Position numbers and translations under genes: made by a program. Shown piece after piece: positions 42,217 through 51,103 of a stretch of 64,000 nt of DNA (within the stretch, counting starts at the first letter, position 1; each line of letters starts with the position of its first letter). Below the pieces are notes generated by a model. That model worked only from the letters and a program-made list of their open reading frames with translations. It did no database searches and was not told where the DNA came from. Source of the DNA: Azorhizobium doebereinerae UFLA1-100 (GTDB taxonomy: Bacteria > Pseudomonadota > Alphaproteobacteria > Rhizobiales > Xanthobacteraceae); the NCBI RefSeq assembly GCF_000473085.1, contig NZ_AXBA01000026.1, positions 35,871 to 99,870 on the forward strand, given 5' to 3'.

Positions 42217-43070
42217 GCCGCGCCCCGTTCCACGGCGAGTTCGGGCAGCACGTCGGCGAACTTCGTGCCGGCGGCGAACGAGCCGCGCCAGCCGATGCGC
42301 ACGCCGAGCGGCTCGGCGAAATTGAAATAGCGGAACTGGATGGTCCAGCGCGGCGTCCGCGAACGGTTGTGCCCGCCTTGGTGCAGGGTGAGGAAGTCCA
42401 TGAGCACCAGATCACCCGGCGTGGTCAGCGGCGCCACCACCTTGTACTTGGCGAGGCGCTCCTGCTCGCGGTCGAGGTGCAGCGCATAGGCGCCGGAGGC
42501 CCCGACGCCCTTGTCGTCCTCATAGACCGGCACGATGCCTTCGGCCTGCGAGCCCTCGGCGATCTCCACCGGGCCCATGTCGGCGGTCAGCGGCAGCAGG
42601 GGCGTCCAGAACACGATGCCGTCGAGACTGCGCAACTGCGAGGGGAATTCCTGGTGCCAGTGGGCGCGGAACTTCTCCTCGCCGGGATTGTCGATGCGGA
42701 TGCCGTAGCCGCCCGCCGCGATGCCGGGAACGCTGCCCGGCCGGAGCGCGCGGAACACCTCGTCGTTCGCGCGGTTGGTCACCAAGCGCATGAAGGCCGG
42801 GATCTGCTTGACCGCGTCATAGATCTCGCCGCCCCAGGTCCTGTTGGTGGCGATGAGCTGCGGATAGGCCAGCGTCATGGCCTCGTGCGGCGTGGCGGTG
42901 GGGGCCACGACGCCGTATTTGCGGCACACCCCTTCGACGATGACGCGGATGCCCTCGTGGATCGGCGCCACGTCGGCCTCGGCATCGTAGAACTGGCGGA
43001 GCACCGCATAGCCCTTGTCGGCGAACGTCGGCTGCGCCTCGGACGCAACGGAGAAAGGCGTCTGGCTCAT
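42213..43070 (-). CDS. Phytanoyl-CoA-dioxygenase-like Fe(II)/2-oxoglutarate oxygenase
   Basis: This is a 285-residue double-stranded beta-helix oxygenase. The metal site is probably H139-Q-E141 (in HWHQEF; the common form is HxD) plus a histidine in TLHQGGHNRSRTPR (H230 or H234), with an Arg following for 2-oxoglutarate. The start at 43070 is preferred to an ATG 12 codons upstream because it overlaps the WbqC gene by 4 nt. Such oxygenases hydroxylate or modify sugars and lipids in surface-glycan loci. The Glu variant of the facial triad is worth attention. Confidence 0.72.
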   Translation of the reverse strand: MSQTPFSVASEAQPTFADKGYAVLRQFYDAEADVAPIHEGIRVIVEGVCRKYGVVAPTATPHEAMTLAYPQLIATNRTWGGEIYDAVKQIPAFMRLVTNRANDEVFRALRPGSVPGIAAGGYGIRIDNPGEEKFRAHWHQEFPSQLRSLDGIVFWTPLLPLTADMGPVEIAEGSQAEGIVPVYEDDKGVGASGAYALHLDREQERLAKYKVVAPLTTPGDLVLMDFLTLHQGGHNRSRTPRWTIQFRYFNFAEPLGVRIGWRGSFAAGTKFADVLPELAVERGAA

Positions 43071-43792
43071 GGGGTTTCCTTCCTTTGCTCCAGGAACTGG
43101 CGCCACGGCTGGGTGGCGGGCCTGAGATGGGTTATGGCATCGCGCCCGGTGTGTGCGATGAGGTCGAGAATCGAGACGTAGGGGGTGAAGGCGCCGCTGC
43201 CCTGCGGCCAGGGCGTGCGGCTGTAGGCCATGTATTCCACGCCGACGCCGGCCGCCTCGAACGCCGCGTGGTCCAGATAGTCGGCGGCGCCGTGGCCGGT
43301 GAGATATCGCGTGCCGTCGAAGTGGCGCACCAGGTCCAGCACCCGCTGCCAGGAGCGGCCCTCCACGCCGAGCCCGGTGGTGCGGGCGATGGTGCGGCCG
43401 GCGCCGATGCCGAGGTAGCGCGCCGGCGCCTCGATGCTGGCGACCAGCAGGTCGCAGAGATTGTCATGGGCGTAGACGGCGTCGAGGATGGCCAGCGCGT
43501 CGGCGCTGTGCGGCGCCTCGGCCAGCGATTGGGCCAGCAGGGCGCGGTGCGCCGCCTTCCAGTCGCCGTCCGTGGCCTTGAGGTCGGCGATGCTCTGGAA
43601 GCTGCCCTTGCCGGCGAGCGGAACGGTCATCCAGCGGCGGTCGTCGCCGTATTTGACCTGGATGCGGTTGGTGAAGCTGCCCTTGGAGAACTGGGTGTCG
43701 TCGAGATAGAGATAGACATCCGCCAGCATCAGCTGCTCGAAGAACCCCGGCCAGGGGAACAGCATGGGCTGGGAGATGACGACCGCCGTCAT
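43067..43792 (-). CDS. WbqC-family protein
   Basis: This is a 241-residue protein matching WbqC, which is found in O-antigen and exopolysaccharide loci. The start VVISQPMLFPWPGFFEQLMLADVYLYLDD and the FTNRIQVKYGDDRRWMTVPL block are diagnostic. WbqC proteins have been proposed to take part in glycine or amino-acid attachment to amino sugars, but the biochemical function is poorly known. It overlaps both neighbours by 4 nt (43067-43070 and 43789-43792), so all are translated together. Confidence 0.85.
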   Translation of the reverse strand: MTAVVISQPMLFPWPGFFEQLMLADVYLYLDDTQFSKGSFTNRIQVKYGDDRRWMTVPLAGKGSFQSIADLKATDGDWKAAHRALLAQSLAEAPHSADALAILDAVYAHDNLCDLLVASIEAPARYLGIGAGRTIARTTGLGVEGRSWQRVLDLVRHFDGTRYLTGHGAADYLDHAAFEAAGVGVEYMAYSRTPWPQGSGAFTPYVSILDLIAHTGRDAITHLRPATQPWRQFLEQRKETP

Positions 43793-44346
43793 GACCCCGT
43801 CTCCGTGAGATGGCGCTGCAGCAGCATCACGTCGTGGACCGCGTCCGTGTCGCGGAAATGCGCTTCGATCAGGCCCACCGGCTTGAAGCCGACGGCATAG
43901 TTCATCTTCAGCGCGGCCGCGTTGTCGGCGCGGATCTCCGACAGCATCTTGGCGAGGCCCAGCTCGCGGCCGGCATAGTCCACCAGCAGCCAGAGCGCGG
44001 CCCGGCCGAAGCCGCGCCCGCGCGCGGCGCGCGACAAGGCAATGCCGCCGTAGCCGCAGCGGTTGCGGCGGTGCACCTGGCTCACCTGGGCATAGCCGAC
44101 GGGCGCGGAGGTGTCCGCCTCGGCGATGACGCGGAAGCCGCCGCCGGCATCCGTGCGGCGCCGCTCGATCCAGGCCCGGACGGCGTCGTCGTCGGTGGCC
44201 TCGGGGATGGTCAGCAGCAGCGACTGCATCTCCGTGTCCCGCCGCATGGCGGCGAGGGCGTCGAAATCGGTCTCGCGCACCTCGCGCAGGATCACCCCGG
44301 CGTCGGCCACCCGGGCCGGCGCGTCGGGCGTCACGCCCGGATGCAT
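43789..44346 (-). CDS. GNAT-family N-acetyltransferase
   Basis: This is a 185-residue acetyltransferase. The acetyl-CoA-binding loop is ARGRGFGRAALWLLVDYA, and motif B with AALKMNYAVGFKPVG follows. It sits downstream of a PLP sugar aminotransferase, so it probably acylates the amino group of the nucleotide amino sugar. The ATG at 44346 overlaps the CmcI-like gene by 16 nt. Confidence 0.82.
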   Translation of the reverse strand: MHPGVTPDAPARVADAGVILREVRETDFDALAAMRRDTEMQSLLLTIPEATDDDAVRAWIERRRTDAGGGFRVIAEADTSAPVGYAQVSQVHRRNRCGYGGIALSRAARGRGFGRAALWLLVDYAGRELGLAKMLSEIRADNAAALKMNYAVGFKPVGLIEAHFRDTDAVHDVMLLQRHLTETGS

Positions 44347-45095
44347 CGCACATATCCCCCCGGGGAGCTGGACAGCACCAGCTTGCCGTTGATCACCGGA
44401 TCGACCTCGAAGCGGTCGGTCTCGGCCAGATAGGCGGTGAGCGCGGCCAGCGGCTCGTCGCCGGGATGCCAGATCTTGGAGCGCTTGGTGGGGGTCTGGG
44501 TGGCGGGCACGCGCCCGAGCAGGGTGTCGGCCACCACCATGTACTGGCCGGCGGTGACCAGCGGGCCATAGGTGCGCAGCTCGTCGAGCACGTGGTCGCG
44601 GCTGTGGTCGCTGTCGAGGATCACCATGACCGTGGCGCCGGGCGGGATCGCCGCGCGCACCCGGGCCATGGTCTCCGGCGCCGTGGACGGCCCCTCGATC
44701 AGCTCGATGCGCCCGGCCATGGGGTGGCTCTCGATGGCCTCGCGATTGTGCGCGCGGATGTCGATGTCCACGCCGACCACCTTGCCCTTGCCGATCAGCT
44801 GGAGCATGGCGGCCATGAAGATGACCGAGCCGCCGCGGGCGACGCCGGTCTCGATGATCACGTCCGGCTTGGTGGCCCAGATCACCTCCTGCGTCGCCAT
44901 CACGTCGGCGGGCATCTGGATGATGGGCACGCCCATGAAGCTCCAGAGGTAGGAGTAGTCGTAGGTATCCAGCGTATAGAGCGCCGACGTTATGGTGTTG
45001 AACGTCGCCTCGTCCCGGCCGAGGGCCAGGCACATCTCGCGCTTGTGCGCCTCGAATTCGATCCGGTCGTCCTTGCTCATCTGGCTCATGTCCAT
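44331..45095 (-). CDS. CmcI-like SAM methyltransferase (cephalosporin hydroxylase family)
   Basis: This is a 254-residue protein of the CmcI/rhamnosyl O-methyltransferase family. The SAM site is VIIETGVARGGSVIFMAAML and the metal-binding block is VILDSDHSRDHVLDEL. Proteins of this family in sugar loci usually O-methylate sugar hydroxyls. The start MDMSQMSKDD at 45095 is preferred because GGGGCGGGA precedes it; the longer upstream extension is GC-rich filler. It lies 50 nt downstream of the aminotransferase gene. Confidence 0.82.
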   Translation of the reverse strand: MDMSQMSKDDRIEFEAHKREMCLALGRDEATFNTITSALYTLDTYDYSYLWSFMGVPIIQMPADVMATQEVIWATKPDVIIETGVARGGSVIFMAAMLQLIGKGKVVGVDIDIRAHNREAIESHPMAGRIELIEGPSTAPETMARVRAAIPPGATVMVILDSDHSRDHVLDELRTYGPLVTAGQYMVVADTLLGRVPATQTPTKRSKIWHPGDEPLAALTAYLAETDRFEVDPVINGKLVLSSSPGGYVRCIRA

Positions 45096-45145
45096 TCCCG
45101 CCCCGGTGCCTGGCACGCGGGATCGTTGTCGCCCGGAGGCGGTTG

Positions 45146-46318
45146 TCACGCGGAGGCTGCGAAGCGATAGGCGCTCCGGCCGTGATCCAGCAGGATCTCG
45201 TTCAAGGCGGCGCACACCACGTCCACCTTCGCTTCGGTCATATTATAGCCCGACGGCAGGTTGACGCCCACGCGGGCGATCCTCTGCCCATGGTCGTTCG
45301 CGGTCACGCGGCGCTTGGCCTCGGGCAAGGCGTCGAAGGCGGGCAAAGTGGAGAGCGGGGAGAAGAACGGCCGGGTGTCGATGTTGCGGCGCTCCATCTC
45401 GGCCATCAGGGCGAACTTGTCGAGGCCGTAGCGCTCGTCCGGCACCACCGTGACCATCCAGTAGGAGTTCTCCACCCCCGCCGGCTCCACGTTCAGGGTG
45501 AGGCCGTCGATGCCCTCCAGGCGCGCGCGATACCAGCCGAAGATCGCCCGCTTGTAGGCGATCAGCGCGTCGATGCGCTCCATCTGGGCGACGCCGAGCG
45601 CCGCGGTGACGGCGTTCATGCGGTATTTGAACGCGATCTCGTGGTTGAGGAAGAAGCGGTCGCCGGGGTTGCGCCCGTGGTCGCGCAGCACCAGCACGCG
45701 GGCGGCGAGGTCCGGGTCGTCGGTGACGAGCATGCCGCCCTCGCCGGTGGCCACCGTCTTGGAGCCGTGGAAACTGAAGGCGGCGGCGCGGCCGAAGGCC
45801 CCCGCCCGGCGGCCGTCCAGGGTCGAGCCCAGGGCTTCGGCGGCGTCCTCCACCAGATGGAGGCCGTGCCGGTCCGCGATGGCCTGGAGCGCGGGCCAGT
45901 CGCACATGGAGCCGTAGAGGTCGACGCCCAGGATCGCCTTGGTGCGCGGCCCGATGGCCGCTTCCACGGCGGCGGGGTCGATGCACCAGGTGTCCGGCCG
46001 GATGTCCACCAGCACCGGCGTGGCGCCGAGCTGGACGATGGGCGCCACCGAGGCGATCCAGGTCACGTCTGGCACGATGACCTCGTCGCCCGGCTGGAGG
46101 CCGAGGGCGGCGAAGATCAGGTGCAGAGCGGAGGTGGCGTGGGGCAGGCTGACGGCGTGGCGCACGCCCACATAGTCCGCCATCATCGCCTCGAAGCGGG
46201 CGTTGTAGGCGTAATGGTTGCCATACCAGGCGGTGCGGGCCGCCTCGGCGGCCAATTCGGCTTCCCGCTCGGTGATCGAGGGACCCGCGACAGGAATCCG
46301 CTCCGGCGAAATAATCAT
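45146..46318 (-). CDS. DegT/DnrJ/EryC1/StrS sugar aminotransferase (perosamine synthetase-like)
   Basis: This is a 390-residue PLP enzyme that aminates keto groups of nucleotide sugars. The PLP lysine is in SFHGSKTVATGEGG, the phosphate-site block TSALHLIFAALGL is near residue 62, and VEDAAEALGS precedes the pyridine-N aspartate. YGNHYAYNARFEAMMADYVGV near the start resembles GDP-perosamine synthetase. It heads the minus-strand decoration operon and supplies the amino group later acetylated by the GNAT protein. Confidence 0.9.
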   Translation of the reverse strand: MIISPERIPVAGPSITEREAELAAEAARTAWYGNHYAYNARFEAMMADYVGVRHAVSLPHATSALHLIFAALGLQPGDEVIVPDVTWIASVAPIVQLGATPVLVDIRPDTWCIDPAAVEAAIGPRTKAILGVDLYGSMCDWPALQAIADRHGLHLVEDAAEALGSTLDGRRAGAFGRAAAFSFHGSKTVATGEGGMLVTDDPDLAARVLVLRDHGRNPGDRFFLNHEIAFKYRMNAVTAALGVAQMERIDALIAYKRAIFGWYRARLEGIDGLTLNVEPAGVENSYWMVTVVPDERYGLDKFALMAEMERRNIDTRPFFSPLSTLPAFDALPEAKRRVTANDHGQRIARVGVNLPSGYNMTEAKVDVVCAALNEILLDHGRSAYRFAASA

Positions 46319-46420
46319 GCTTTCCCCCGCCTTGGCACCGACGTGCTGGAGGTGTGTTAGAGCGAAAGGCTTGCCCGAAGCCGACTTAGCGGCGCCCGGC
46401 GGCGGCGGCCGGGCCGGGGG

Positions 46421-47692
46421 TCAGGAGAAGCCCGAAAGGCTGGCGTCGTCGGGAAAACAGGTGCGGAAATGGCCGAGGCTGCCCTTGGAGGCCATGTCCG
46501 AGAACAGGCGGCAATCCCCGCTTCGCGTGTCCTCCACCGGCGTATCCTCCGCCCGCGTGCCGTCCTCCGCGCGCAGCGTGGACAGGAACCAGGTGCGCGA
46601 ATCGCGCCCGAGCGCGGCGGCGAAGTCGCGGTTGCGGCGGGGGTGCCCGGCCAGCGCCGCATAGGCGCGGGCGAAGGTCCGCAGCGCGGCGGCGGGGGTG
46701 CGCGTCTGGGCCATGTCGTACATGCCCTTGGCGCCCAGCTTGGCCACCCGGCGCGGGTTGCGGCGGGTCCAGTCGATGAGCGCGGCGCAGGTGGCGAGGT
46801 CGTCCACCACCAGGCCGTTGCGGCCGTCGCGCACGATGCCGGTCTCGGCGGGATTGTTCCACACGATGGGCGCGGCGCCCACCGACATGGCCTCCACCAG
46901 CGCGTTCTCCGCCGTGCCGTAATGGCCGGGGGCCAGCAGGTAGAGGAAGACGTCCAGCTTGCCGAGCACCGCCTGCGGATCGGCCGCATAGCCCTCGAAG
47001 CGCACGCGCCCGGGATGCTTCATGGCCGCCGCGCGCGCGGCGACCTCGCCGGTCGGGTCGAGATGGCCGAAGAAGGAGACGCGGATGTCGCCCTCCACCG
47101 CATCGATCACGTCGAACACGCCGGGGTGCATCTTGATGAAGTCGAGCGTGCCCAGATAGCCGTATTTCAGTTGCCCCGTGGGGCAGGCGTTGCGGTTCGG
47201 CGCCGGAAAGCCGTAGCCGGAGTTCGCCACCTCGAACGCCTCCGGCCGCTCGGCGATGAGGGGCTTCAGGTTGGGCGCCGCGAGCGAGCAGGCGGAGGTG
47301 AACAGCGTCTGGTCCGCCAGCGCCACCAGCCCGGTGGGCAGCAGCGGCGGGGCAAGGCCGGAGATGTGCACCCACAGCGCGAGGCGCATGGCGGGCAGGG
47401 GCAGGGTGGCGAGCAGGGCATAGAGGCGGGGGTGGTTCCACCATTCCACCTGCACCACGTCGGCGGCTTCGATCAGTTCGGCCAACTGGCCCGGGCTGGG
47501 CGTCACCACGATGCGCCCGCCGGCCGTGGCGATGCGCTCCGCATAGGCGGTGTCGCGGGGCGCCTCCAGCAGAGCGTAGGTGTGCTGGGTCCGCCGCACC
47601 CGGCCGCGGCCTGCGGCGGCGGCCTCGGCGAGGGCGGCGTGGGCCTTGCCCACCCCGCCGCCCAGGTGGGCGGTGATGTGCAGGATGTTCAT
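46421..47692 (-). CDS. GT4-type glycosyltransferase
   Basis: This is a 423-residue GT-B glycosyltransferase. The N-terminal LHITAHLGGGVGKAHAAL acceptor-side loop and the C-terminal GTAENALVEAMSVGAAPIVWNN with the EX7E motif are characteristic of GT4. The final 60 residues are acidic and unassigned. It stands alone between the decoration operon and the divergent FkbM genes. It probably adds a sugar in the same surface glycan. Confidence 0.82.
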   Translation of the reverse strand: MNILHITAHLGGGVGKAHAALAEAAAAGRGRVRRTQHTYALLEAPRDTAYAERIATAGGRIVVTPSPGQLAELIEAADVVQVEWWNHPRLYALLATLPLPAMRLALWVHISGLAPPLLPTGLVALADQTLFTSACSLAAPNLKPLIAERPEAFEVANSGYGFPAPNRNACPTGQLKYGYLGTLDFIKMHPGVFDVIDAVEGDIRVSFFGHLDPTGEVAARAAAMKHPGRVRFEGYAADPQAVLGKLDVFLYLLAPGHYGTAENALVEAMSVGAAPIVWNNPAETGIVRDGRNGLVVDDLATCAALIDWTRRNPRRVAKLGAKGMYDMAQTRTPAAALRTFARAYAALAGHPRRNRDFAAALGRDSRTWFLSTLRAEDGTRAEDTPVEDTRSGDCRLFSDMASKGSLGHFRTCFPDDASLSGFS

Positions 47693-48091
47693 GCCGCGCT
47701 CCGGGGGCGTGCGGCTGCGTGCGCGGTTCCGCCGGACGCCGGCATGTGCGCGGCGCGGGGCGCGCGGGCTGGATCGAGGATGAGGGATCGGAGCATTCGC
47801 CGGCCCTATTTAGGTGCGATTTAACCGCCATCCTGCCTGTCGCGGATGGCGTGGGGCTGACTTGGCGCGCACTCCGGGCCGGCAGGTCGGGGCTTGATGC
47901 CCGGGCGGCACGAGGGGCAGAGGCGCGTCCCCGCGCGCGCCACAAGGCTTGCGCCAGCCTCCGTGTCCATGGTGAGCGCAAGAGACGGTGCCGCGTATCC
48001 GGCGCCGGTCGATCGCGGGAACAAGAGGCGTCATGCGGGAGTCTGAAGGGGCCGGACCGAAGTCCCGGTCGATTGCAGGAGAGGGTGTGTA
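47693..48091. other. 399-nt divergent intergenic region
   Basis: This gap separates the minus-strand GT4 gene from the plus-strand FkbM genes. An AT-containing stretch CCTATTTAGGTGCGATTTAA (about 47807-47826) is the only obvious promoter-like composition. An adjacent inverted repeat GCCATCC/GGATGGC follows with a 10-nt loop. The remaining sequence is GC-rich with no supported gene. A weak GGAGAGGG precedes the ATG at 48092. Confidence 0.4.
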
Positions 48092-49321
48092 ATGTCCCGC
48101 CGCGCGGCCGCCCGCCGCCTGAAGCTCGTGTCCAATGCCCTGGTCGCCCGCCGCTTCGACGCGCTGCCGGATGCGGCGACGGCGATCGACCTCCTGCGCA
48201 TCGTCAATGCCCGCGCGCCCGCCGGCAAGCCGGTCCAGCTCGGCTCCAAGCCGCTCTGGCTCCATGGCGCCGGCGAGGCCGGCAAGCGCGCCCGCCGGCA
48301 TCTCGACGCCGTGGGCCAGCCGCTGGCCGGCGTGGTCGATGCCGACGCGGCCCGCCGTGCCGAGGATCCGGACTGGGCGGGCATCCCGGTGCTGGCGCCC
48401 GATCGCGTGCCGGATGCGGCGAAGGCCAAGGGCGTGCTGGCGCTGGCCGAGACCGACGGCCCGCACGTGCCGCTGGCCACGGCCCTCAACGCCGAGGGCT
48501 GGGCCAATTGCGTGCCCTTCGCCGATGTCGCCGAGGCGTTCCGCAAGCAGCGGCCCGGCTGCGGCGGCTGGTTCGCGGAGCCGCTCTCGGCAGAGGAGTT
48601 GGAGGCGGCCGGCGCCGTGCTGTCCGGCTTCGGCGACGAGGCCTCCCGTGCGCATTACCTGCGCTGCGCCGCCTGGCGCCTCGCCCGGCAGGAGTGGGAG
48701 TTCGCCACCGTGCCGGTGCTGGGCCCTGAGCGCTTTCTCGTTCCCGAGGTCACCGCCGCCCTGCGCGCCGACGAGCGCATTCTCGACGGCGGGGCCTATC
48801 ACGGCGACCTCACCGCGCGCCTGCTGGAGGCGGTCAAGGGCGCCATCTCGGTGGTGTGGGCGGCGGAGCCGGACGGCGCCAACCGCGCCGTGCTCCAGGC
48901 CCGGGTGGATGGGCTCGACCTTCATCTGCGCGCGCGCATCCAGGTGCTCGACGCCGTGCTCGGCGCCCGCACCGAGGCGGCGCGCTTCCACGAGGGGCTC
49001 GGCCCGGCCTCGCAGATCGCGCCCACCGGCCGGGTGCTGCGCGCCTGCGCGCCGCTGGATGCGCTCGGCCTCGATCCGACCGTGGTGGCGCTCGATCTGG
49101 AGGGCGCGGAACTGGCGGCCCTGCAAGGCGCGCGCGAGACGCTGCGCCGCCGCCGGCCGCTAATCATGCTGGCCATCTCCCACGATGCCACGGGCCTCGT
49201 GGAGACGCCTCACTGGCTGATCGAGAACCTGCCCGATTACACCGTGCTGATGCGCACCCATGGCTGGTGCGGCATGGGCGCGATGCTCTATGCCATCCCC
49301 AAGGAACGGATTGCCCCATGA
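48092..49321 (+). CDS. FkbM-family methyltransferase with N-terminal Rossmann-like region
   Basis: This is a 409-residue protein. Residues about 50-130 contain WLHGAGEAGKRARRHLDA, a nucleotide-binding-like fold. The C-terminal half (about 205-400) is a diverged FkbM methyltransferase with DERILDGGAYHGDLTARLLEA in motif I position and VVALDLEGAELAALQGARETL in motif IV. FkbM enzymes O-methylate sugars or polyketides. The stop overlaps the next FkbM gene by 4 nt, so the two act together. Confidence 0.78.
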   Translation: MSRRAAARRLKLVSNALVARRFDALPDAATAIDLLRIVNARAPAGKPVQLGSKPLWLHGAGEAGKRARRHLDAVGQPLAGVVDADAARRAEDPDWAGIPVLAPDRVPDAAKAKGVLALAETDGPHVPLATALNAEGWANCVPFADVAEAFRKQRPGCGGWFAEPLSAEELEAAGAVLSGFGDEASRAHYLRCAAWRLARQEWEFATVPVLGPERFLVPEVTAALRADERILDGGAYHGDLTARLLEAVKGAISVVWAAEPDGANRAVLQARVDGLDLHLRARIQVLDAVLGARTEAARFHEGLGPASQIAPTGRVLRACAPLDALGLDPTVVALDLEGAELAALQGARETLRRRRPLIMLAISHDATGLVETPHWLIENLPDYTVLMRTHGWCGMGAMLYAIPKERIAP

Positions 49322-50043
49322 CCGTTTTTGCCGATTCAAGCCGCTTCATCATGGATCTCGGCATGAACAATGGCGACGACACCGCCTATTACCTCGCCAA
49401 GGGGTTCGACGTGGTGGCGCTGGAGGCCAACCCGGCCCTGGTGGAGGCGGCGCGCACGCGCTTCGCCAAGGAGATCGCCGCCAAGCGCCTCAACATCGTG
49501 GAGGCGGCGGTGTGGTCCAAGGCCGGCACCGTCCCGTTCTATGTGAACGAGGTGAACAACCACCGCAGCAGCGTCAATCTCAACTGGGCCAGCCACGACG
49601 GCACGCCCGCCCATGCGGTGGAGGTGACGGCGGTGACGCTGGGCGACCTGTTCGACCGCTTCGGCACGCCGCTCTATCTCAAGGTGGACGTGCAGGGCGT
49701 GGACGAGATGGTGCTGAAGCAGTTGCGCTCGCAGATCATCAAGCCGCTCTACGTGAGCGTGGAGGACTGCCGCTTCGGCTATGAGTTCATCGCGGCGCTG
49801 GCGGATGCGGGCTATGACGGCTTCAAGCTGGTGGACCAGTCGCAGGTTTCCAGCATGCGCGACCCGAAGGTGGCCTATCGTTTCTCCGAGGGCTCGTCCG
49901 GCCCGTTCGGCGAGGCGCTGCCGGGCCACTGGCTGGACCGCAAGGAGTTCGAGAAGCTCTATTCCCACACCGTGCGCGACCGCGCCGGCACCCGCGTCGC
50001 CCCGCGCACCCACTGGTGGGACATCCATGCGGTGAAGCTGTGA
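49318..50043 (+). CDS. FkbM-family methyltransferase
   Basis: This is a 241-residue compact FkbM protein. FIMDLGMNNGDDTAYYLAKG is motif I, VVALEANPALVEAARTRFAKE follows, and YLKVDVQGVDEMVLKQL is the FkbM motif with aspartates. The start overlaps the previous gene (ATGA at 49318-49321). It is the last GC-rich gene before the AT-rich island that begins right after its stop. Confidence 0.87.
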   Translation: MTVFADSSRFIMDLGMNNGDDTAYYLAKGFDVVALEANPALVEAARTRFAKEIAAKRLNIVEAAVWSKAGTVPFYVNEVNNHRSSVNLNWASHDGTPAHAVEVTAVTLGDLFDRFGTPLYLKVDVQGVDEMVLKQLRSQIIKPLYVSVEDCRFGYEFIAALADAGYDGFKLVDQSQVSSMRDPKVAYRFSEGSSGPFGEALPGHWLDRKEFEKLYSHTVRDRAGTRVAPRTHWWDIHAVKL

Positions 50044-50067
50044 TGTCTTAAATTTATAGGATAAATT

Positions 50068-50937
50068 ATGAATTATGACGAGATGTATAGGTCGTGTGTT
50101 GATAGATTGGTCAGTTATTGTTATGCGACTAAGACGTTAGCTGCAGCCAATCGAATGGATAGGGCCGTAAATGCGGAGTTGCTCATTTGTGATATCGCGA
50201 ATGTTATGTTCGAATGTAATTTACGTAGTTTAAAGCAGGGACCGATATTTGATTTAGCGGACGATGAGGCTTGTATTGCAATACAGGTAACTTTTGATGG
50301 TTCAATGACAAAATTAGATTCATTTGTGTCAAAAATACAGAATAATGACAATTTAAAGTATAAGAAATGCTATTTTTTCATACTTGATCCAGCTAGAAAA
50401 AATTACAATAGAGACGTAAATATAAAGAATAGCAAAGGTGAGATATATTTTTGTAATAATTATATAATAAATTTATACGATATTTCTAGTTGGATTGGAA
50501 GTTTGATGATAGATAGATTGAAGATTATTTCACTTATCATTGATAAGTATGTACCATATATCAATGAAAAAAAATATGCCGACAAGTTTGATTTTTTAAG
50601 AGATATGTCGGAGTTTGTTTTGCATGTGAATCGTGGGGTGGTTCCAGATCCTATTGGAATTCGTGAATTTGATCCGTGTCAGCAGTTGATTTTGTCTTAT
50701 GATATCCTTGATCGAATGCGGTCTGGGTTTTGTGATATAGAGTTCTTTGTTTCGCAAATTCAGCGAAAGTTGATACAAGAATTTTTATTACAGGCGGATT
50801 TTGCTATCGATAGGTTGAGGGTATTTTCTGAGGCCCCGGTAATTAATATGCAAAGAAACTATCATGTATGGGGTGATGCTCATCGTGAGTTTAAAAAGCT
50901 TGATGATAAAATGAATGAGTTTCGTGAGTCTATGTAG
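50068..50937 (+). CDS. AT-rich foreign gene; possible SMEK-type domain protein
   Basis: This is a 289-residue protein in DNA unlike everything around it: one 60-nt line (50401-50460) is 13 of 60 G+C, against about 40 of 60 in neighbouring genes, and codons end in A/T. Residues about 30-115 resemble the SMEK-type domain of bacterial conflict systems, with MDRAVNAELLICDIANV, a DLADDEACIAIQVTF stretch (D62, D65, Q73) like a restriction-endonuclease-fold core, then KYKKCYFFIL. The remainder is helical with no recognised motif. ATAGGATAAATT precedes the ATG. It stands alone between the glycan genes and a broken parDE locus. The family call is tentative; horizontal acquisition is well supported by composition. 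Confidence 0.6.
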   Translation: MNYDEMYRSCVDRLVSYCYATKTLAAANRMDRAVNAELLICDIANVMFECNLRSLKQGPIFDLADDEACIAIQVTFDGSMTKLDSFVSKIQNNDNLKYKKCYFFILDPARKNYNRDVNIKNSKGEIYFCNNYIINLYDISSWIGSLMIDRLKIISLIIDKYVPYINEKKYADKFDFLRDMSEFVLHVNRGVVPDPIGIREFDPCQQLILSYDILDRMRSGFCDIEFFVSQIQRKLIQEFLLQADFAIDRLRVFSEAPVINMQRNYHVWGDAHREFKKLDDKMNEFRESM

Positions 50938-50993
50938 AATTGCGATCTGATGTAAATTTACATTACGTGTGCAATGTTTAGATTTGTGCTCAT

Positions 50994-51101
50994 TTATTCG
51001 CTTTGTAGCGATGGCGCTTTAAGCCGGCTGTCGGTGGCGATGCGGGGCCAGATGTCGATCAGGTCTTCGTCGGCGTGGTCCGTGCGAAGGATCGGCGGCA
51101 C
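50994..51101 (-). pseudogene. parE: Truncated ParE toxin
   Basis: The frame starts at GTG 51101, 2 nt after the parD stop, and reads VPPILRTDHADEDLIDIWPRIATDS, the conserved first helix pair of ParE/RelE toxins. It then changes to an unrelated tail and stops at 50994 after 35 codons; a complete ParE has about 95-100. The break at about 51000-51025 coincides with the change from GC-rich to AT-rich DNA. The catalytic core and C-terminus of the toxin are missing. Confidence 0.75.
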
Positions 51102-51103
51102 GC

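Noticed and set aside
50121..50778. Short minus-strand frames inside the AT-rich island
   Set aside because: They lie opposite the 289-codon gene, have no good ribosome-binding sites and are short enough to occur by chance.
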